Translations under genes and position numbers: made by a program | In this document: piece by piece, positions 30,880-40,513 of the stretch | How the letters are laid out: every line of letters begins with the position of its first letter | Position numbering within the stretch: the first letter of the stretch is position 1 | Source: a virus | DNA length: 64,000 nt | Virus record (IMG/VR): IMGVR_UViG_3300010373_001364 | Location: 48,116 to 112,115 of that record | Strand: one strand, 5' to 3' | The notes under the pieces: model-generated | Database searches by the model: none | What the model was told of the DNA's origin: nothing | The model's input: only the letters and a program-made list of their open reading frames with translations

Positions 30880-31686
30880 ATGCCGGATCGTTTAGACGAA
30901 TCCGGCATTGGTCTAAGTGTTCTCATTTGCACCGCCTACAAGCATCATTTCAACTGGATGACCTATTCCAACTGGTATTCAGTGTACAAAAACCTCCCTA
31001 ACGCTAAGGTTGCAATCACCTGCCCCCGTTCGCCTAAAATAGATAACTACTTCTATCATTGGGTGTACAAGTGCGGCGATCTCCGTTACAACCTCCATAA
31101 GAATGTTGGTGAAAAGATGGGGTTGCCCTATCTCAACAAACTTTACGGGGTCTACCTGGCGTTAAAGGAAGGTTTGGTGAAGCAACCCTTGGTGGTGCTG
31201 GATGCAGATATGGTAGCTTTACGGGATTTATCGAAAGCTACGGTGGACAAGTTCAATGAGGTTGAGTTCGCAACTGTTCGATGCCCATACCAATTGGAAT
31301 TTTCCGGCAAGCCGGTGGGTCCGATTTGGTTCTTTAATCGAGTTCCTCTGGAAAAGGTGGCACAGGCAATAAATACCTTGAGAACACTGAAGGGGAAGGA
31401 ACACCTTGATTTACTAGCCCTTTCCAAAGTTTTCGGAGACAGCGTGAATGTCTTAGAAGAACTTGGTTGTGAGGCTGGTGAGAACGAGGTTGCTACTTTT
31501 GCCCACTACGGCAACGGCTGTGGTAGCTTCACGAAAAAGGATTGGGAGAAGGGAAGAACTGTACCTCCTTTCAATGTCGCCTACGCCCTTCAGTCCACCA
31601 ATATGTCTCTCAACGAGAGAAAAGTCTTAGCCCTGTGGGGTCAGATGGGCACTCTCTGGGAGGCTGTCAACCAGATCAGAATTTAA
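30880..31686 (+). CDS. Glycosyltransferase-like protein (GT-A fold)
   Basis: 268 residues from ATG 30880 (an in-frame ATG at 30850 lacks a ribosome-binding site). VVLDADMVAL near residue 105 is the DxD metal-nucleotide-sugar motif of GT-A transferases, preceded by a helix LNKLYGVYLALKEGL typical of the sugar-nucleotide fold. Target could be phage DNA, virion protein or host surface. No acceptor is evident. Confidence 0.65.
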   Translation: MPDRLDESGIGLSVLICTAYKHHFNWMTYSNWYSVYKNLPNAKVAITCPRSPKIDNYFYHWVYKCGDLRYNLHKNVGEKMGLPYLNKLYGVYLALKEGLVKQPLVVLDADMVALRDLSKATVDKFNEVEFATVRCPYQLEFSGKPVGPIWFFNRVPLEKVAQAINTLRTLKGKEHLDLLALSKVFGDSVNVLEELGCEAGENEVATFAHYGNGCGSFTKKDWEKGRTVPPFNVAYALQSTNMSLNERKVLALWGQMGTLWEAVNQIRI

Positions 31687-31695
31687 GGAGCCATC

Positions 31696-31953
31696 ATGGA
31701 GTACATCGACAGTTTTGATCAGGACGACGATGATTTCGATGAAGCTGAGGCGGAAATGATGGCAGACGCAATTGCACAATCCAACAAGAATCATGAGGAG
31801 CAACTCAAGCTCGCTAATAGGCAGATGAGCCACGATCTCCTTGACAAAGCCATTTTCATCTCGAAAGGTTGGTTCTGGGGTTTGATACCACATTCGGTGA
31901 AGTTACTCAGAGTGGCAGATGCCTATGAAACTCTCAAAAAACTTATCGATTGA
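31696..31953 (+). CDS. Small acidic helical protein
   Basis: 85 residues with AAGGAG 6 nt upstream. An acidic start (SFDQDDDDFDEAEAEMM) is followed by a helical body and a hydrophobic segment (ISKGWFWGLIPHSVKLL). Family not recognised. Confidence 0.68.
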   Translation: MEYIDSFDQDDDDFDEAEAEMMADAIAQSNKNHEEQLKLANRQMSHDLLDKAIFISKGWFWGLIPHSVKLLRVADAYETLKKLID

Positions 31954-31991
31954 TATGGATTTTCAAGATGTGATCATCCTATCATGATAAT

Positions 31992-32519
31992 ATGGAAATT
32001 GATATTGTCACGGGTCCACCGCTTGATGTAGTTACCGAACCCCCGATAGACCAGACGACGAAGATCGGCACTCCCGACTTCATTAAAGACCTTCTGATTG
32101 AACTCAATAAGAAGAAGGTCTGGCGCAGTTTATCCTCTCTCGCCACTATCTTACACGTCGATCCCAAGGCGCTGAGCGAGTGGCTGGACCGCTCTCCTCA
32201 ATTTATCCGTCGCGCCGGCAAGGAAAAGGGCATCCTCTACTACGCCCTTTCTTCGCGTATTGAGTCTGAAACCACCTCTAAGAAGAAAACTCCTTTGGAT
32301 CGTATGTCCAAAGAGGAGGAAAACTACTCCTTGGGCATGTTGCATTTGATCTATTTCCAGTTGTACAAGGTCTTGAAGACCTATGGTTTGGAGATCAGTC
32401 AGTGTGACTCTGAGGCTTTTTCAAACTTTACAACTTCTTTAGACAAATTGGAGTCTGGGTTACTTCTCTTTAGTAAGAAAACCAAGGCATCAATGGAGAG
32501 GTTGCCAAAATTTAATTGA
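31992..32519 (+). CDS. Hypothetical protein with possible helix-turn-helix
   Basis: 175 residues. After a Pro/Thr-rich start, the segment SSLATILHVDPKALSEWLDR resembles a helix-turn-helix. A Lys-rich linker precedes a helical C-terminal half. DNA binding is possible but unproven. The next gene starts 7 nt later. Confidence 0.68.
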   Translation: MEIDIVTGPPLDVVTEPPIDQTTKIGTPDFIKDLLIELNKKKVWRSLSSLATILHVDPKALSEWLDRSPQFIRRAGKEKGILYYALSSRIESETTSKKKTPLDRMSKEEENYSLGMLHLIYFQLYKVLKTYGLEISQCDSEAFSNFTTSLDKLESGLLLFSKKTKASMERLPKFN

Positions 32520-32526
32520 GGTAAAG

Positions 32527-32826
32527 ATGCAAGTGCAAACAGATTTCTCGAAAAGTGAAGACCTGAAGATGGAAGTTAACTTCAGTAATGGTGCAGTTGA
32601 GATTGTAATTAAAGACGCCAAAGACAAGGTGAATGTACAGTTGAGTCACACAGACTTTGCAGCACTTCAGAGATTCATTGGCATCAGGAAGGATCAGGAA
32701 AGAGAGCGCCGACTGAAGATTATGATCGAGAATCCCGATGATTTCAAGAATTGCGGCTTCCGTCCCGGTTCCTTGGATGAAAAGCTGTTCAATTACGCGG
32801 AAAGGGAGTGGGCTATCGATTTGTAA
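32527..32826 (+). CDS. Hypothetical protein
   Basis: 99 residues, GAGGTAAAG directly before the ATG. Predicted beta strands in the first 45 residues (MEVNFSNGAVEIVIKDA) followed by helices. Family not recognised. Confidence 0.68.
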   Translation: MQVQTDFSKSEDLKMEVNFSNGAVEIVIKDAKDKVNVQLSHTDFAALQRFIGIRKDQERERRLKIMIENPDDFKNCGFRPGSLDEKLFNYAEREWAIDL

Positions 32827-32837
32827 GAAGGAGAAAG

Positions 32838-33005
32838 ATGTTTGTGTACTGTGATAAGTGTGGATACGATTCTGGTGACGAGAGCAGCAATACCGAGCTT
32901 GCCAAGAAGGTCTTGGAGGACGGAGGCTTGATGTTCGACACCCAGCAAGGTTGGTACATCGAATGTCCTCAAGGTCACAATAGGGATGAGATCCACATGG
33001 ATTAG
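32838..33005 (+). CDS. Small zinc-ribbon protein ending in TAG
   Basis: 55 residues with AAGGAGAAAG upstream. CDKC near the start and a C-x-x-G-H pair (ECPQGHNRD) could bind one zinc ion. The stop is TAG, but it lies inside the next gene's ribosome-binding site (TAGGAGG), which explains its use; readthrough would add only five residues. Confidence 0.65.
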   Translation: MFVYCDKCGYDSGDESSNTELAKKVLEDGGLMFDTQQGWYIECPQGHNRDEIHMD

Positions 33006-33012
33006 GAGGAAT

Positions 33013-33351
33013 ATGCCTGAATACAGTTTCCGCTGCACTAAGAAGAAGTGTCAGCATGAGTTTAATGCCCTTTGCTCTTTCGATGATTTCGATGAAGGCT
33101 TCTCTGGCATTAAGTGTCCGGCTTGTGGTAAGAAGAAACCTGAGCATATCTTTGCTTTGAATCGCGTTCATTTTGTTGGCAGCACTGACAAAATGAACAA
33201 CTTTGAGTATGCTGCTGAGAAGAACTTTGAGAAAGCACAGATAGAGAGTTCTACCGCCAGAGAAGAAGCGGCGAAGAAGGGAATCACCAGTCCTTATGCG
33301 AATTTGCCAGACTTCACCGACAATGGCAACAGAATGAATTTCGTTGATTGA
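33013..33351 (+). CDS. FmdB-like zinc-ribbon protein
   Basis: 112 residues. The first 50 form a zinc ribbon: YSFRCTKKKCQHEF then KCPACGKKKPEHIF, the pattern of FmdB-type regulators. The remainder is a charged helix ending PYANLPDFTDNG. AGGAGG lies 7 nt upstream. Function unknown; DNA- or protein-binding is typical of the fold. Confidence 0.7.
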   Translation: MPEYSFRCTKKKCQHEFNALCSFDDFDEGFSGIKCPACGKKKPEHIFALNRVHFVGSTDKMNNFEYAAEKNFEKAQIESSTAREEAAKKGITSPYANLPDFTDNGNRMNFVD

Positions 33352-33416
33352 TTAGTATTGATGTTTTTGTCACTAAAAGGTAGACTACCAATACACCCTG
33401 GATTGGAGAGATATAC

Positions 33417-35504
33417 ATGCATGTCAAGAATCGATTGAATAACTTGGCTCATCTGTGGGACAGGCGAGCTTACGAAAAACTCCACAAGGAGATGTCGGTA
33501 GACGATTATGTCGATTTTGTTTTCGACAAGCCTTCACTTCTTAGATCGGCATACCAGCGTCTCTACGACTGTATTTTGGCAGGAGGAACAACCACTTCCG
33601 AGCGCTACCGCAAGACGATAGTTCGTTACAACTTCTTTGACAAGGTTGGCGATGATTTAGCCATCTATGGTCTTGAAGAGAACTTGATGGAACTCGTTAA
33701 AAACATTCGCGGTGCCGCTGGTTGGTTTGGACCTGACCGTCGTCTCTTGCTGCTTCACGGTCCAGTGGGTAGTGCCAAGTCTACCATTTGCCGATGTTTC
33801 AAGCGTGGTCTGGAGCAATACTCCAAGACCGATGCCGGCGAGATGTATACCTTCAAGTGGGTTGGATTGCCCGGTGACATCTATGTGCGTCCAGAAATCG
33901 TGGACCCGATGCACACCGACCCTATCAAGCTCCTGCCTTGGGAGATTCGCTCTCAGGTCGAGAAGGACATCAATACCCTTCTCCTTGATCGCGTTCCCGA
34001 CCATGAGAAGGCAAATGTCAACCGGGTGAAGCTGAAGGGTAATCTAAACCCCTTCTCCCGCTTCGTCTGGGATGAGTTGATGGTGAAGTATAATGGCGAC
34101 TGGCGTAGGATTCTTGCCGAACACATCAAAGTCGTTCGCTTCGTTATTGACGAGGACAAGCGTGTTGGTATTGGTACGTTCCAGCCCAAGGACGAGAAGA
34201 ACCAAGACTCCACCGAGTTGACAGGTGATATCAATTACGCCCTGTTGGGTCAGTATGGTATTGACTCTGATCCTCGCGCCTTCTCCTTCGACGGCGAGCT
34301 TCAGCGTGCCAATCGTGGTGTCATGGAATTCATGGAAGTCTTAAAGCTCGCCAGGGAATTTTTGTACGATCTCTTAGGTGCCTGTCAGGAAAAGCAGATC
34401 AAGCCCAAGAAATTCAGCCAAATTGACATCGACTTGGTGTTGGTTGGTCATACCAACCTGCCCGATTACAAGCGAGTCGAGGCGGATGAGACAATGGAGG
34501 CTTTGAAGGATCGCACTATCCGCGTTGATGTTCCTTACCTTCGCAAGTGGGGTGATGAAGTCAAGGTTCTTGAGCAAGACTTCAACCCAGAGAGCGTCTA
34601 CCGCCACATCGCCCCTCACACCATCAAGATCGCGGCTCTTGTGACTACCTTGAGTCGTCTGAAGCAGCCTAAGAAGGGCAACATGAACTTGGTGGACAAG
34701 GCGAAGTTGTATAATGGCGGCACCATTGAGGGCTTCAACGAGGATTCTGTCAAGGAGTTAATGGACGAGTACCCCGATGAGGGTCTAAGTGGACTATCTG
34801 CCCGTTATGCGCAGAACAAGTTTTCCAACTGCGTCGCCAGCATGAAGCACAAGTATATCAACGGCTTCATGGTCCTTAAGGAAATGGAAGATGGTTTGAA
34901 AACTCATGCTCTCATTGAGAACGCGGAGCAGCTAAAGCAGTTCCATCAATGCATTGACGCTGCTAAGGAGGAATACGAGGAACTCCTCAAGGGTGATGTA
35001 CAGGACGCCTTGGTGCTTGATGACAATGCTATGAATCGCTTGCTGGCAAATTACCTTGATAACGTGGATGCCTATATCAACAAGGCTAAGGTCTTCGATG
35101 AATATACCAATCGCGAGGTTGAGCCTGATGAGCGACTGATGAGAAGCATCGAGGCTAAAGCAGAAATCCGCGAGGAGATGGCTCCCGATTTCCGTCGTAC
35201 CATCGCCGCCCAGATTGGCTCCTTGCACCGAAGGGGTCAGGAGTTCGATGTCAAGTCTAACCCGAAGCTGGAAGAAGCTCTCCGCATGAAGCTGTTTGAG
35301 GATGTTCGCGATACTATCAAGCTGAGTGCCTTGGGTCATGGCGCTTCTGTGGTTGAGCCTCATGTGCGTGAAAAGATTGATGCTGTTAAGCAGCGTTTGA
35401 TCAAGCACTACAGCTATAACGAAGAATCTGCCACCGATACCCTTAATTTCGTTGCCAGCATCTTTGCTCGTAGCGATCTCAAAAAGAAGAAGAAGGCTGA
35501 CTAA
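33417..35504 (+). CDS. prkA: PrkA-type serine protein kinase
   Basis: 695 residues, slightly longer than bacterial PrkA (about 640). The N-terminal AAA+ domain has Walker A in LLLHGPVGSAKST (residues about 111-123). The body and C-terminal kinase-like region follow the family closely through YINGFMVLKEMEDGL and beyond. Bacterial PrkA acts with YeaH and SpoVR in stress and sporulation responses; the same partners follow here at 36.0 and 37.3 kb. Start supported by GGAGAG and spacing. Ends at its own terminator. Confidence 0.93.
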   Translation: MHVKNRLNNLAHLWDRRAYEKLHKEMSVDDYVDFVFDKPSLLRSAYQRLYDCILAGGTTTSERYRKTIVRYNFFDKVGDDLAIYGLEENLMELVKNIRGAAGWFGPDRRLLLLHGPVGSAKSTICRCFKRGLEQYSKTDAGEMYTFKWVGLPGDIYVRPEIVDPMHTDPIKLLPWEIRSQVEKDINTLLLDRVPDHEKANVNRVKLKGNLNPFSRFVWDELMVKYNGDWRRILAEHIKVVRFVIDEDKRVGIGTFQPKDEKNQDSTELTGDINYALLGQYGIDSDPRAFSFDGELQRANRGVMEFMEVLKLAREFLYDLLGACQEKQIKPKKFSQIDIDLVLVGHTNLPDYKRVEADETMEALKDRTIRVDVPYLRKWGDEVKVLEQDFNPESVYRHIAPHTIKIAALVTTLSRLKQPKKGNMNLVDKAKLYNGGTIEGFNEDSVKELMDEYPDEGLSGLSARYAQNKFSNCVASMKHKYINGFMVLKEMEDGLKTHALIENAEQLKQFHQCIDAAKEEYEELLKGDVQDALVLDDNAMNRLLANYLDNVDAYINKAKVFDEYTNREVEPDERLMRSIEAKAEIREEMAPDFRRTIAAQIGSLHRRGQEFDVKSNPKLEEALRMKLFEDVRDTIKLSALGHGASVVEPHVREKIDAVKQRLIKHYSYNEESATDTLNFVASIFARSDLKKKKKAD

Positions 35505-35511
35505 CAGGGGA

Positions 35512-35540
35512 ACCGGACCTCTTAGGAGGTCCGGTTTTTT
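35512..35540 (+). terminator. Terminator after prkA
   Basis: ACCGGACCTC (35512-35521), loop TTAG, GAGGTCCGGT (35526-35535), then TTTTTT. Yet the next genes run in the same direction with no obvious promoter, so it may only attenuate. Confidence 0.88.
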
Positions 35541-35551
35541 CTAGGAGGGCT

Positions 35552-35983
35552 ATGCCAGGGTATCCTAAGCTTCAACTAAAGTTCATAAAGAGTTATTTCA
35601 GAGAGTATGGTTGTACTTTGCTAGAGAGCGAGTACACCTGCAACAAATCACCGTTGAAGTATAGGTGCAAGTGTGGGAAAGTGAGGGTGACTTGCTGGAA
35701 TAACTTTTCGCGTGGTTTCAGATGTCGCCTTTGCTACCTTAACCGTTTCAAAGGGAGCAGAGAGAAGAGGTTGAAAATGCTGAAGCTTAGGGAAAAGTTA
35801 TACACCCTTTCGGATGTAGCTAGGATGTTTGATTCTAGCCCGACCGAATTCTGGAATGCAGTTTACGTCAAAAAGATTATCTTCCCACCTGCCAGGCAGG
35901 TAGGTGATCGTCCACGCAAGTATTACACTGAAAAGGATGTCAAAGCCATCGGCAAGTTGCTGGAAACCACAAAGAGGGGATAA
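35552..35983 (+). CDS. Treble-clef zinc protein with MerR-like helix-turn-helix
   Basis: 143 residues. YRCKCGKVRVTCWNNFSRG followed by FRCRLC is the Cys4 treble clef often fused to homing-endonuclease or host-takeover domains. The C-terminal half (YTLSDVARMFDSSPTEFWNA, then DRPRKYYTEKDVKAIG) resembles a MerR-type DNA-binding domain. No nuclease motif is seen. It stands between prkA and yeaH and overlaps the latter by one base. It may regulate the module or be a passenger. Confidence 0.65.
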   Translation: MPGYPKLQLKFIKSYFREYGCTLLESEYTCNKSPLKYRCKCGKVRVTCWNNFSRGFRCRLCYLNRFKGSREKRLKMLKLREKLYTLSDVARMFDSSPTEFWNAVYVKKIIFPPARQVGDRPRKYYTEKDVKAIGKLLETTKRG

Positions 35984-37254
35984 TGTCTACCAAGAAGATC
36001 AGGGGCGACCATGCAAGGTTCCGCAAGATCATCAACGGCAAGTTGAATGAACGGTTGAAGAAGTTCATCAAGACAGGACACATCCTTAAGATGCGTCCTG
36101 ATGGTAAGGGTAAGGTGTCTGTTCCCCTTCCGCAGATCGATCAACCGCAGTTCAGATTTGGTAAGCCAGACAGGGGGATATCTCGCGGTCCTGGCAAGCC
36201 GGGCGATACTATTGATAAAGAGTATGAGCCTGGATATGGACCCAATGCTGGAGAGAAGGGTGAGGGTAAAGGTATATTAGTGGACGTTGATATGGAAGAT
36301 GTCATCGCCGCTATGGAGGAGGATCTTCGCCTTCCCAGGATGAAACCGAAGAATTCCAATACTTATGACTGCCTGGAAACACACTACAATGACATCTCCA
36401 GAAATGGTCCGCGTTCCTTAGTTCACCGCCGTAGGACCATTAAACAGGCGATGAAGCGAAGTATCGCTCAAGGCACTTGGAATCAGAAAGTGCTTCTTCC
36501 TGGCTATACTGTTCCTATTCCAATGCTGAGTATTGATGATAGGGACTTCCTTTTCCGGCAATGGAATCAAGTTCGCGTTCCCAGCGCTAACGCTTTGATT
36601 GTGTTCGCCAGGGACGGTTCTGGCAGCATGGATGACTTCAAATGCAACATTGTTTCTGATTTGGCATTCTGGATCGAGACTTGGATTAAGAGAGACTACG
36701 ACAGGACTGAAACTCTCTATCTCTGGCACGACACTGTAGCTAAGGAAGTCAGCCAATATGACTTCTATCATGAACGTCATGGCGGTGGCACACTCTGTTC
36801 GTCCGTATTGCGGCTTTTGAGAAAACTGATCAGACTCAAGTACCCACCGCAAAAGTGGAACATCTACCTTGTCTACTTCGGCGATGGCGATAACCTCAAG
36901 AAAGACAATGCTCAATTCTTGGATCTACTTCTGGAACTTGAGGACAGCCTTAACATGGCTGGCATTGTTCAAATTTTAGCTACGGAGTGGGAAGACAGTC
37001 TGCGGCAGCATATTGATGATAATGTCGAGAAGTTCAAGAGTACCGACTTTATTCGCACCACTTCCGTAGGAGGGCACAAGGGTGAAGACGACGGTGATGG
37101 TGATGATGGTACTTATTACGGCAGCATGGGCTACACAGGCGATACAGAACGGGATGCACGCTTGGATGAAGAGATGAGGAGAGCCATTGTTGACATCTTA
37201 GGCGTCAGAGACGATGATGATGCAGAAGAATATGCGATGGGGGCTGCTATATGA
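35983..37254 (+). CDS. yeaH: YeaH/YhbH-family protein (DUF444)
   Basis: 423 residues, the size of E. coli YeaH. The conserved start (GDHARFRKIINGKLNERLKK), a disordered Gly-rich middle and a von Willebrand-type metal site in FARDGSGSMDDF define the family. YeaH works with the kinase PrkA (YeaG). It overlaps SpoVR downstream by 4 nt, so both are co-translated. The C-terminal tail is acidic (EDDGDGDDG). Confidence 0.92.
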   Translation: MSTKKIRGDHARFRKIINGKLNERLKKFIKTGHILKMRPDGKGKVSVPLPQIDQPQFRFGKPDRGISRGPGKPGDTIDKEYEPGYGPNAGEKGEGKGILVDVDMEDVIAAMEEDLRLPRMKPKNSNTYDCLETHYNDISRNGPRSLVHRRRTIKQAMKRSIAQGTWNQKVLLPGYTVPIPMLSIDDRDFLFRQWNQVRVPSANALIVFARDGSGSMDDFKCNIVSDLAFWIETWIKRDYDRTETLYLWHDTVAKEVSQYDFYHERHGGGTLCSSVLRLLRKLIRLKYPPQKWNIYLVYFGDGDNLKKDNAQFLDLLLELEDSLNMAGIVQILATEWEDSLRQHIDDNVEKFKSTDFIRTTSVGGHKGEDDGDGDDGTYYGSMGYTGDTERDARLDEEMRRAIVDILGVRDDDDAEEYAMGAAI

Positions 37255-38870
37255 GAAAGAAGAGTGACTGGAGTGCAACAACACTGCTTTTTAACACCCC
37301 TATTCTCATGGGGGATAACACAATTCCTGGGTTGAAGATCCCCAAGGAATTGCAAGATGTCATCCCCGTTATTTTCAGGGCGGCAGATGAATTCGGCTTA
37401 GACTACTACGAAACCATCATCGAGTATATGGCTTACGACGGTATATCTGAGATAGCCGCGTATGATGGTTTCCCCCAAAGATATCCTCACTGGCGGTTTG
37501 GTATGTCTTATGAGGAACTATCGAAGGGGTACGAGTTCGGTATGCACCGCATCTTTGAGATGGTGATCAATAACCGACCTTGCGTGATGTATCTTCTTAA
37601 CAGCAACACCTACACCGATAATGTGACGGTAATTGGTCATGCTCTTGGTCACAATGACTTCTTCAAGAACAATACGTTCTACGCTAGGACGAACACCAAG
37701 ATGATGAATGAGTTCGGCAATAACCGAATTCGCATTCTTCAAATCATGTCTCGCTGGGGGGAAGAGACTGTAGAGGCTTTCATTGATGACTGTCTCGCCA
37801 TTGAGAATCTGATTGACCCGGCGAGTGCCTGGAAGAAGACGGAGTATAGCGACCCCCTTCTTTATGATGAGAGGGAGTATCAATTCCCTCGTCGCCTCAA
37901 GGTTCCAGAGGGTCATGATTACATGGAGGACTGGATCAATCCGAGGGAATGGATTGATGAAGAATGGAAGCGAATCAAAAAGGAGGAGAAGAAAAGGGAT
38001 CTTGGCATCATCGAAATGTACGACAAGGACATTGTGAAGTTTCTTCTCGAAAATGCTCCGCTGAAACCTTGGGAACAACAAGTCCTCGGCATCATTTACG
38101 ATGAGGCACTCTACTTTGCCCCACAAGGTATGACGCAGGTAGCTAATGAAGGCTGGGCGTCGTTCGTGGACTTCAACTTAATGGCTCGCGTTGGTATGCC
38201 TAATTGCAGCATCTGGGCATACGCCGATCACAAGGCTAGGGTATTAGGTGGTAAGTGGTCTGAGAACCCTTACAAACTCGGCTTGGAGTTGTTTTTTGAC
38301 ATCGAGGAACGCTGGAATAAGGGTCGTTTTGGAAGAGAATACGAAAAGTGCGAAGACAACCAGCGCAAGGAGAATTGGGATTTACAGCTTGGTTTGGGAC
38401 ACCAGAAGGTGTTTGAAGTTCGCGAGAGGTACAATGATGTCACCATGATCGCGGAATTCTTCACAGAGGATTTCTGTCGAAAACATGATTTCTACAATTG
38501 GGAGCGCCGCGTCAGTGGTGAACCAGGGGTCGAGGCGGAATACAAGCTGGTGGACCGCGACTGGAAGAAGACGAGGAATATGCTGATTCAGCGACGCCTA
38601 AACAGAGGCTTGCCAGAGATCAGACTTGTGGACCCCAACGGTAAAGGAAAAAACATTTTGGTCGTCCAGCACACTTGGGATGGTCGCACCATGCACCCTA
38701 AATACACTCGCGAGGCACTTCGTTCCCTGGCGAGGATTTGGAGGAATCCTGTTGCGCTTCTAACAAAGAACGAGGAGGAGGAGGACAGCATCTACTACTG
38801 CTCCCCAGACCTCAACATCGTCAAGGAGTTGAAGAGGAACGAGTGGCTACAAAAATGGTCACAATTGTGA
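37251..38870 (+). CDS. spoVR: SpoVR/YcgB-family protein
   Basis: 539 residues. Family landmarks include YDGFPQRYPHWRFGMSYEEL, ETIIEYMAYDGISEIAAY and MQIVANEGWASF-like TQVANEGWASFVDF. SpoVR is needed for normal spore cortex in Bacillus; its biochemical role is unknown. As the third member of the PrkA-YeaH-SpoVR set its presence makes the module complete. Confidence 0.93.
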   Translation: MRKKSDWSATTLLFNTPILMGDNTIPGLKIPKELQDVIPVIFRAADEFGLDYYETIIEYMAYDGISEIAAYDGFPQRYPHWRFGMSYEELSKGYEFGMHRIFEMVINNRPCVMYLLNSNTYTDNVTVIGHALGHNDFFKNNTFYARTNTKMMNEFGNNRIRILQIMSRWGEETVEAFIDDCLAIENLIDPASAWKKTEYSDPLLYDEREYQFPRRLKVPEGHDYMEDWINPREWIDEEWKRIKKEEKKRDLGIIEMYDKDIVKFLLENAPLKPWEQQVLGIIYDEALYFAPQGMTQVANEGWASFVDFNLMARVGMPNCSIWAYADHKARVLGGKWSENPYKLGLELFFDIEERWNKGRFGREYEKCEDNQRKENWDLQLGLGHQKVFEVRERYNDVTMIAEFFTEDFCRKHDFYNWERRVSGEPGVEAEYKLVDRDWKKTRNMLIQRRLNRGLPEIRLVDPNGKGKNILVVQHTWDGRTMHPKYTREALRSLARIWRNPVALLTKNEEEEDSIYYCSPDLNIVKELKRNEWLQKWSQL

Positions 38871-38890
38871 TTTGACATCTGAGGATATTT

Positions 38891-39301
38891 ATGGCAAAAA
38901 AGATTGAGTTGAGTGATCCAAAGGTCAGAGGTAACATCAAGGACTTCGTTCTCCTGATGCTTGGGGCACCAGTAGTAAAGATAGAACTTGACGAAAACCA
39001 AGTGGCATTGTGTGTTGACCGTACTTGTGACATGATGGAAACGTCTTCGAGAGTTACTAAGTGGAGTGACTCCTTGAAGTTGTTAGTTGCTCAAGACGGT
39101 GCTTTAGCACAAGCCAAGTTGATCCTTGGTCGCGTTCGTGCGAAATACGGATTCATCGACACAAAGGGGGTGAAATCCAAGTCGAAATCCACCACGAACA
39201 GTTTTGTCCCGTTGGACGGGCACCAGTTGCTTCAGGAAGGGGAGAGGCAATACCAATCTTGGCAACTGAAGGTGTTTGGTAAGGTCAATGATGAAGACTG
39301 A
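38891..39301 (+). CDS. Possible neck or structural protein
   Basis: 136 residues. The segment LMLGAPVVKIELDENQVALC followed by VDRTCDMM resembles the N-terminal helix-turn of phage neck or head-completion proteins (LGxPVxxVELxxxQxxxxVD). The second half has a Ser/Lys linker and a helical end. GAGGATATTT precedes the ATG. The structural assignment is tentative. Confidence 0.6.
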   Translation: MAKKIELSDPKVRGNIKDFVLLMLGAPVVKIELDENQVALCVDRTCDMMETSSRVTKWSDSLKLLVAQDGALAQAKLILGRVRAKYGFIDTKGVKSKSKSTTNSFVPLDGHQLLQEGERQYQSWQLKVFGKVNDED

Positions 39302-39381
39302 TTCATCGCCCTTACCAAACACCACACATAGCGATGACTTTTAGTCATTCTTTTCCGCGTTGTTTCTTTCGAGGTTTCACA

Positions 39382-40446
39382 ATGAAGAAGTTTATCGGTG
39401 CGCTCCTTTGCAGCGCCCTAGTGGCGCTGAGTTTGGGTTTCGCTGGGGCGTCTGATGCCCCCAAGACTGACAATAAGCCCGCTGCTCAGCAGAAGGCTCC
39501 CACCAGCAAGGGTGATTGCTGCAAAGCGGAGAAGAAGGGAACTCCGCAGGTTATCGATCCGAAGTACAGGAACCTGCCCAAGAAGGATGATGTCGCGCAG
39601 CACCTTCAGGACATCTCCGTCACCATCCGTGCTGGTAGTGCTGAAGGTTCCGGTGTTATCACCAATGTGAATGGTGTCAATTACGTCTGGACCGCCGGTC
39701 ATGTTGTTGCCCATCTCCGCAACACTCGTACCATCATCGACGGTAGCGGCAGCCCGAAGGTGGTTGTCGAGTTCGATGATGCTGAAGTCGTCAAGGTTTT
39801 GGTTGAGGACGGTCGTACCGTGGGTCAGATGCGTTTCAACGCCGAGGTGATTCGTTACAGTGATGCCGACCACGGCGAGGACTTGGCTCTACTCCGCGTC
39901 CGCAAAAAGAACCTGTCTGCCGAGCGCGTCCACTTCTATCTAGACAAGAAGATTCCGGCTATCGGAACCCCGCTGTTTCATGTTGGTAGCTTGCTAGGTC
40001 AGGGTGGTAGCAACAGCATGACTGCTGGTATCGTCAGCCAGCAAGGTCGTGTGTATCAGGGTACGATCTATGATCAGACTACCTGCCCCGCCTTTCCTGG
40101 TAGCTCCGGTGGTGGCGTTTACCTTCAGGACGGTCGCTATATGGCGATGTTGGTTCGCGGTGCCGGTGAGACGTTCAACTTGGTTGTTCCCATCCGCCGT
40201 ATGTACAAGTGGGCGAAGAAGGTTGGTGTGGATTTCACACTTGATCCCAGCGTCAATGCGCCGGATGACGACACCCTGAAGGCTCGCTCCATCGAGGACA
40301 CCCCGAAGGGAGGAAGCCATGCAGCAGCAGCCCGTATTGGTCGCGGTGATTACAACAGCACGCAGTTCAACTTCATGATCAGGGACACTGCCCCTGCCGC
40401 GAAGGAGAAGAAGGGCGGTCTAACCATCAAGATCGGTGGCGAATAA
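39382..40446 (+). CDS. Secreted trypsin-like serine protease
   Basis: 354 residues. Signal peptide MKKFIGALLCSALVALSLG with cleavage near AGASDA. The S1 triad is present: His in VWTAGHVVAH, Asp in GEDLALLRV and Ser in FPGSSGGGVY. A Lys-rich propeptide-like region (residues 25-60) has CCKAEKKG. It probably acts in the periplasm or outside the cell, on envelope proteins or virion parts. Ends at a strong terminator. Confidence 0.88.
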   Translation: MKKFIGALLCSALVALSLGFAGASDAPKTDNKPAAQQKAPTSKGDCCKAEKKGTPQVIDPKYRNLPKKDDVAQHLQDISVTIRAGSAEGSGVITNVNGVNYVWTAGHVVAHLRNTRTIIDGSGSPKVVVEFDDAEVVKVLVEDGRTVGQMRFNAEVIRYSDADHGEDLALLRVRKKNLSAERVHFYLDKKIPAIGTPLFHVGSLLGQGGSNSMTAGIVSQQGRVYQGTIYDQTTCPAFPGSSGGGVYLQDGRYMAMLVRGAGETFNLVVPIRRMYKWAKKVGVDFTLDPSVNAPDDDTLKARSIEDTPKGGSHAAAARIGRGDYNSTQFNFMIRDTAPAAKEKKGGLTIKIGGE

Positions 40447-40464
40447 GCTCAAAAAGCAAACCGA

Positions 40465-40504
40465 CAAACCCCGGTAGTCAACCAACTACCGGGGTTTGTT
40501 TTTT
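40465..40504 (+). terminator. Terminator after the trypsin-like protease
   Basis: CAAACCCCGGTAGT (40465-40478) pairs with ACTACCGGGGTTTG (40485-40498) over 14 bp, then TTTTTT. Confidence 0.92.
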
Positions 40505-40513
40505 GGAGGCATC

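Noticed and set aside
32512-33171. Long minus-strand ORF over the small zinc-ribbon genes
   Set aside because: The plus-strand genes there have good ribosome-binding sites and zinc motifs; the antisense frame has neither.
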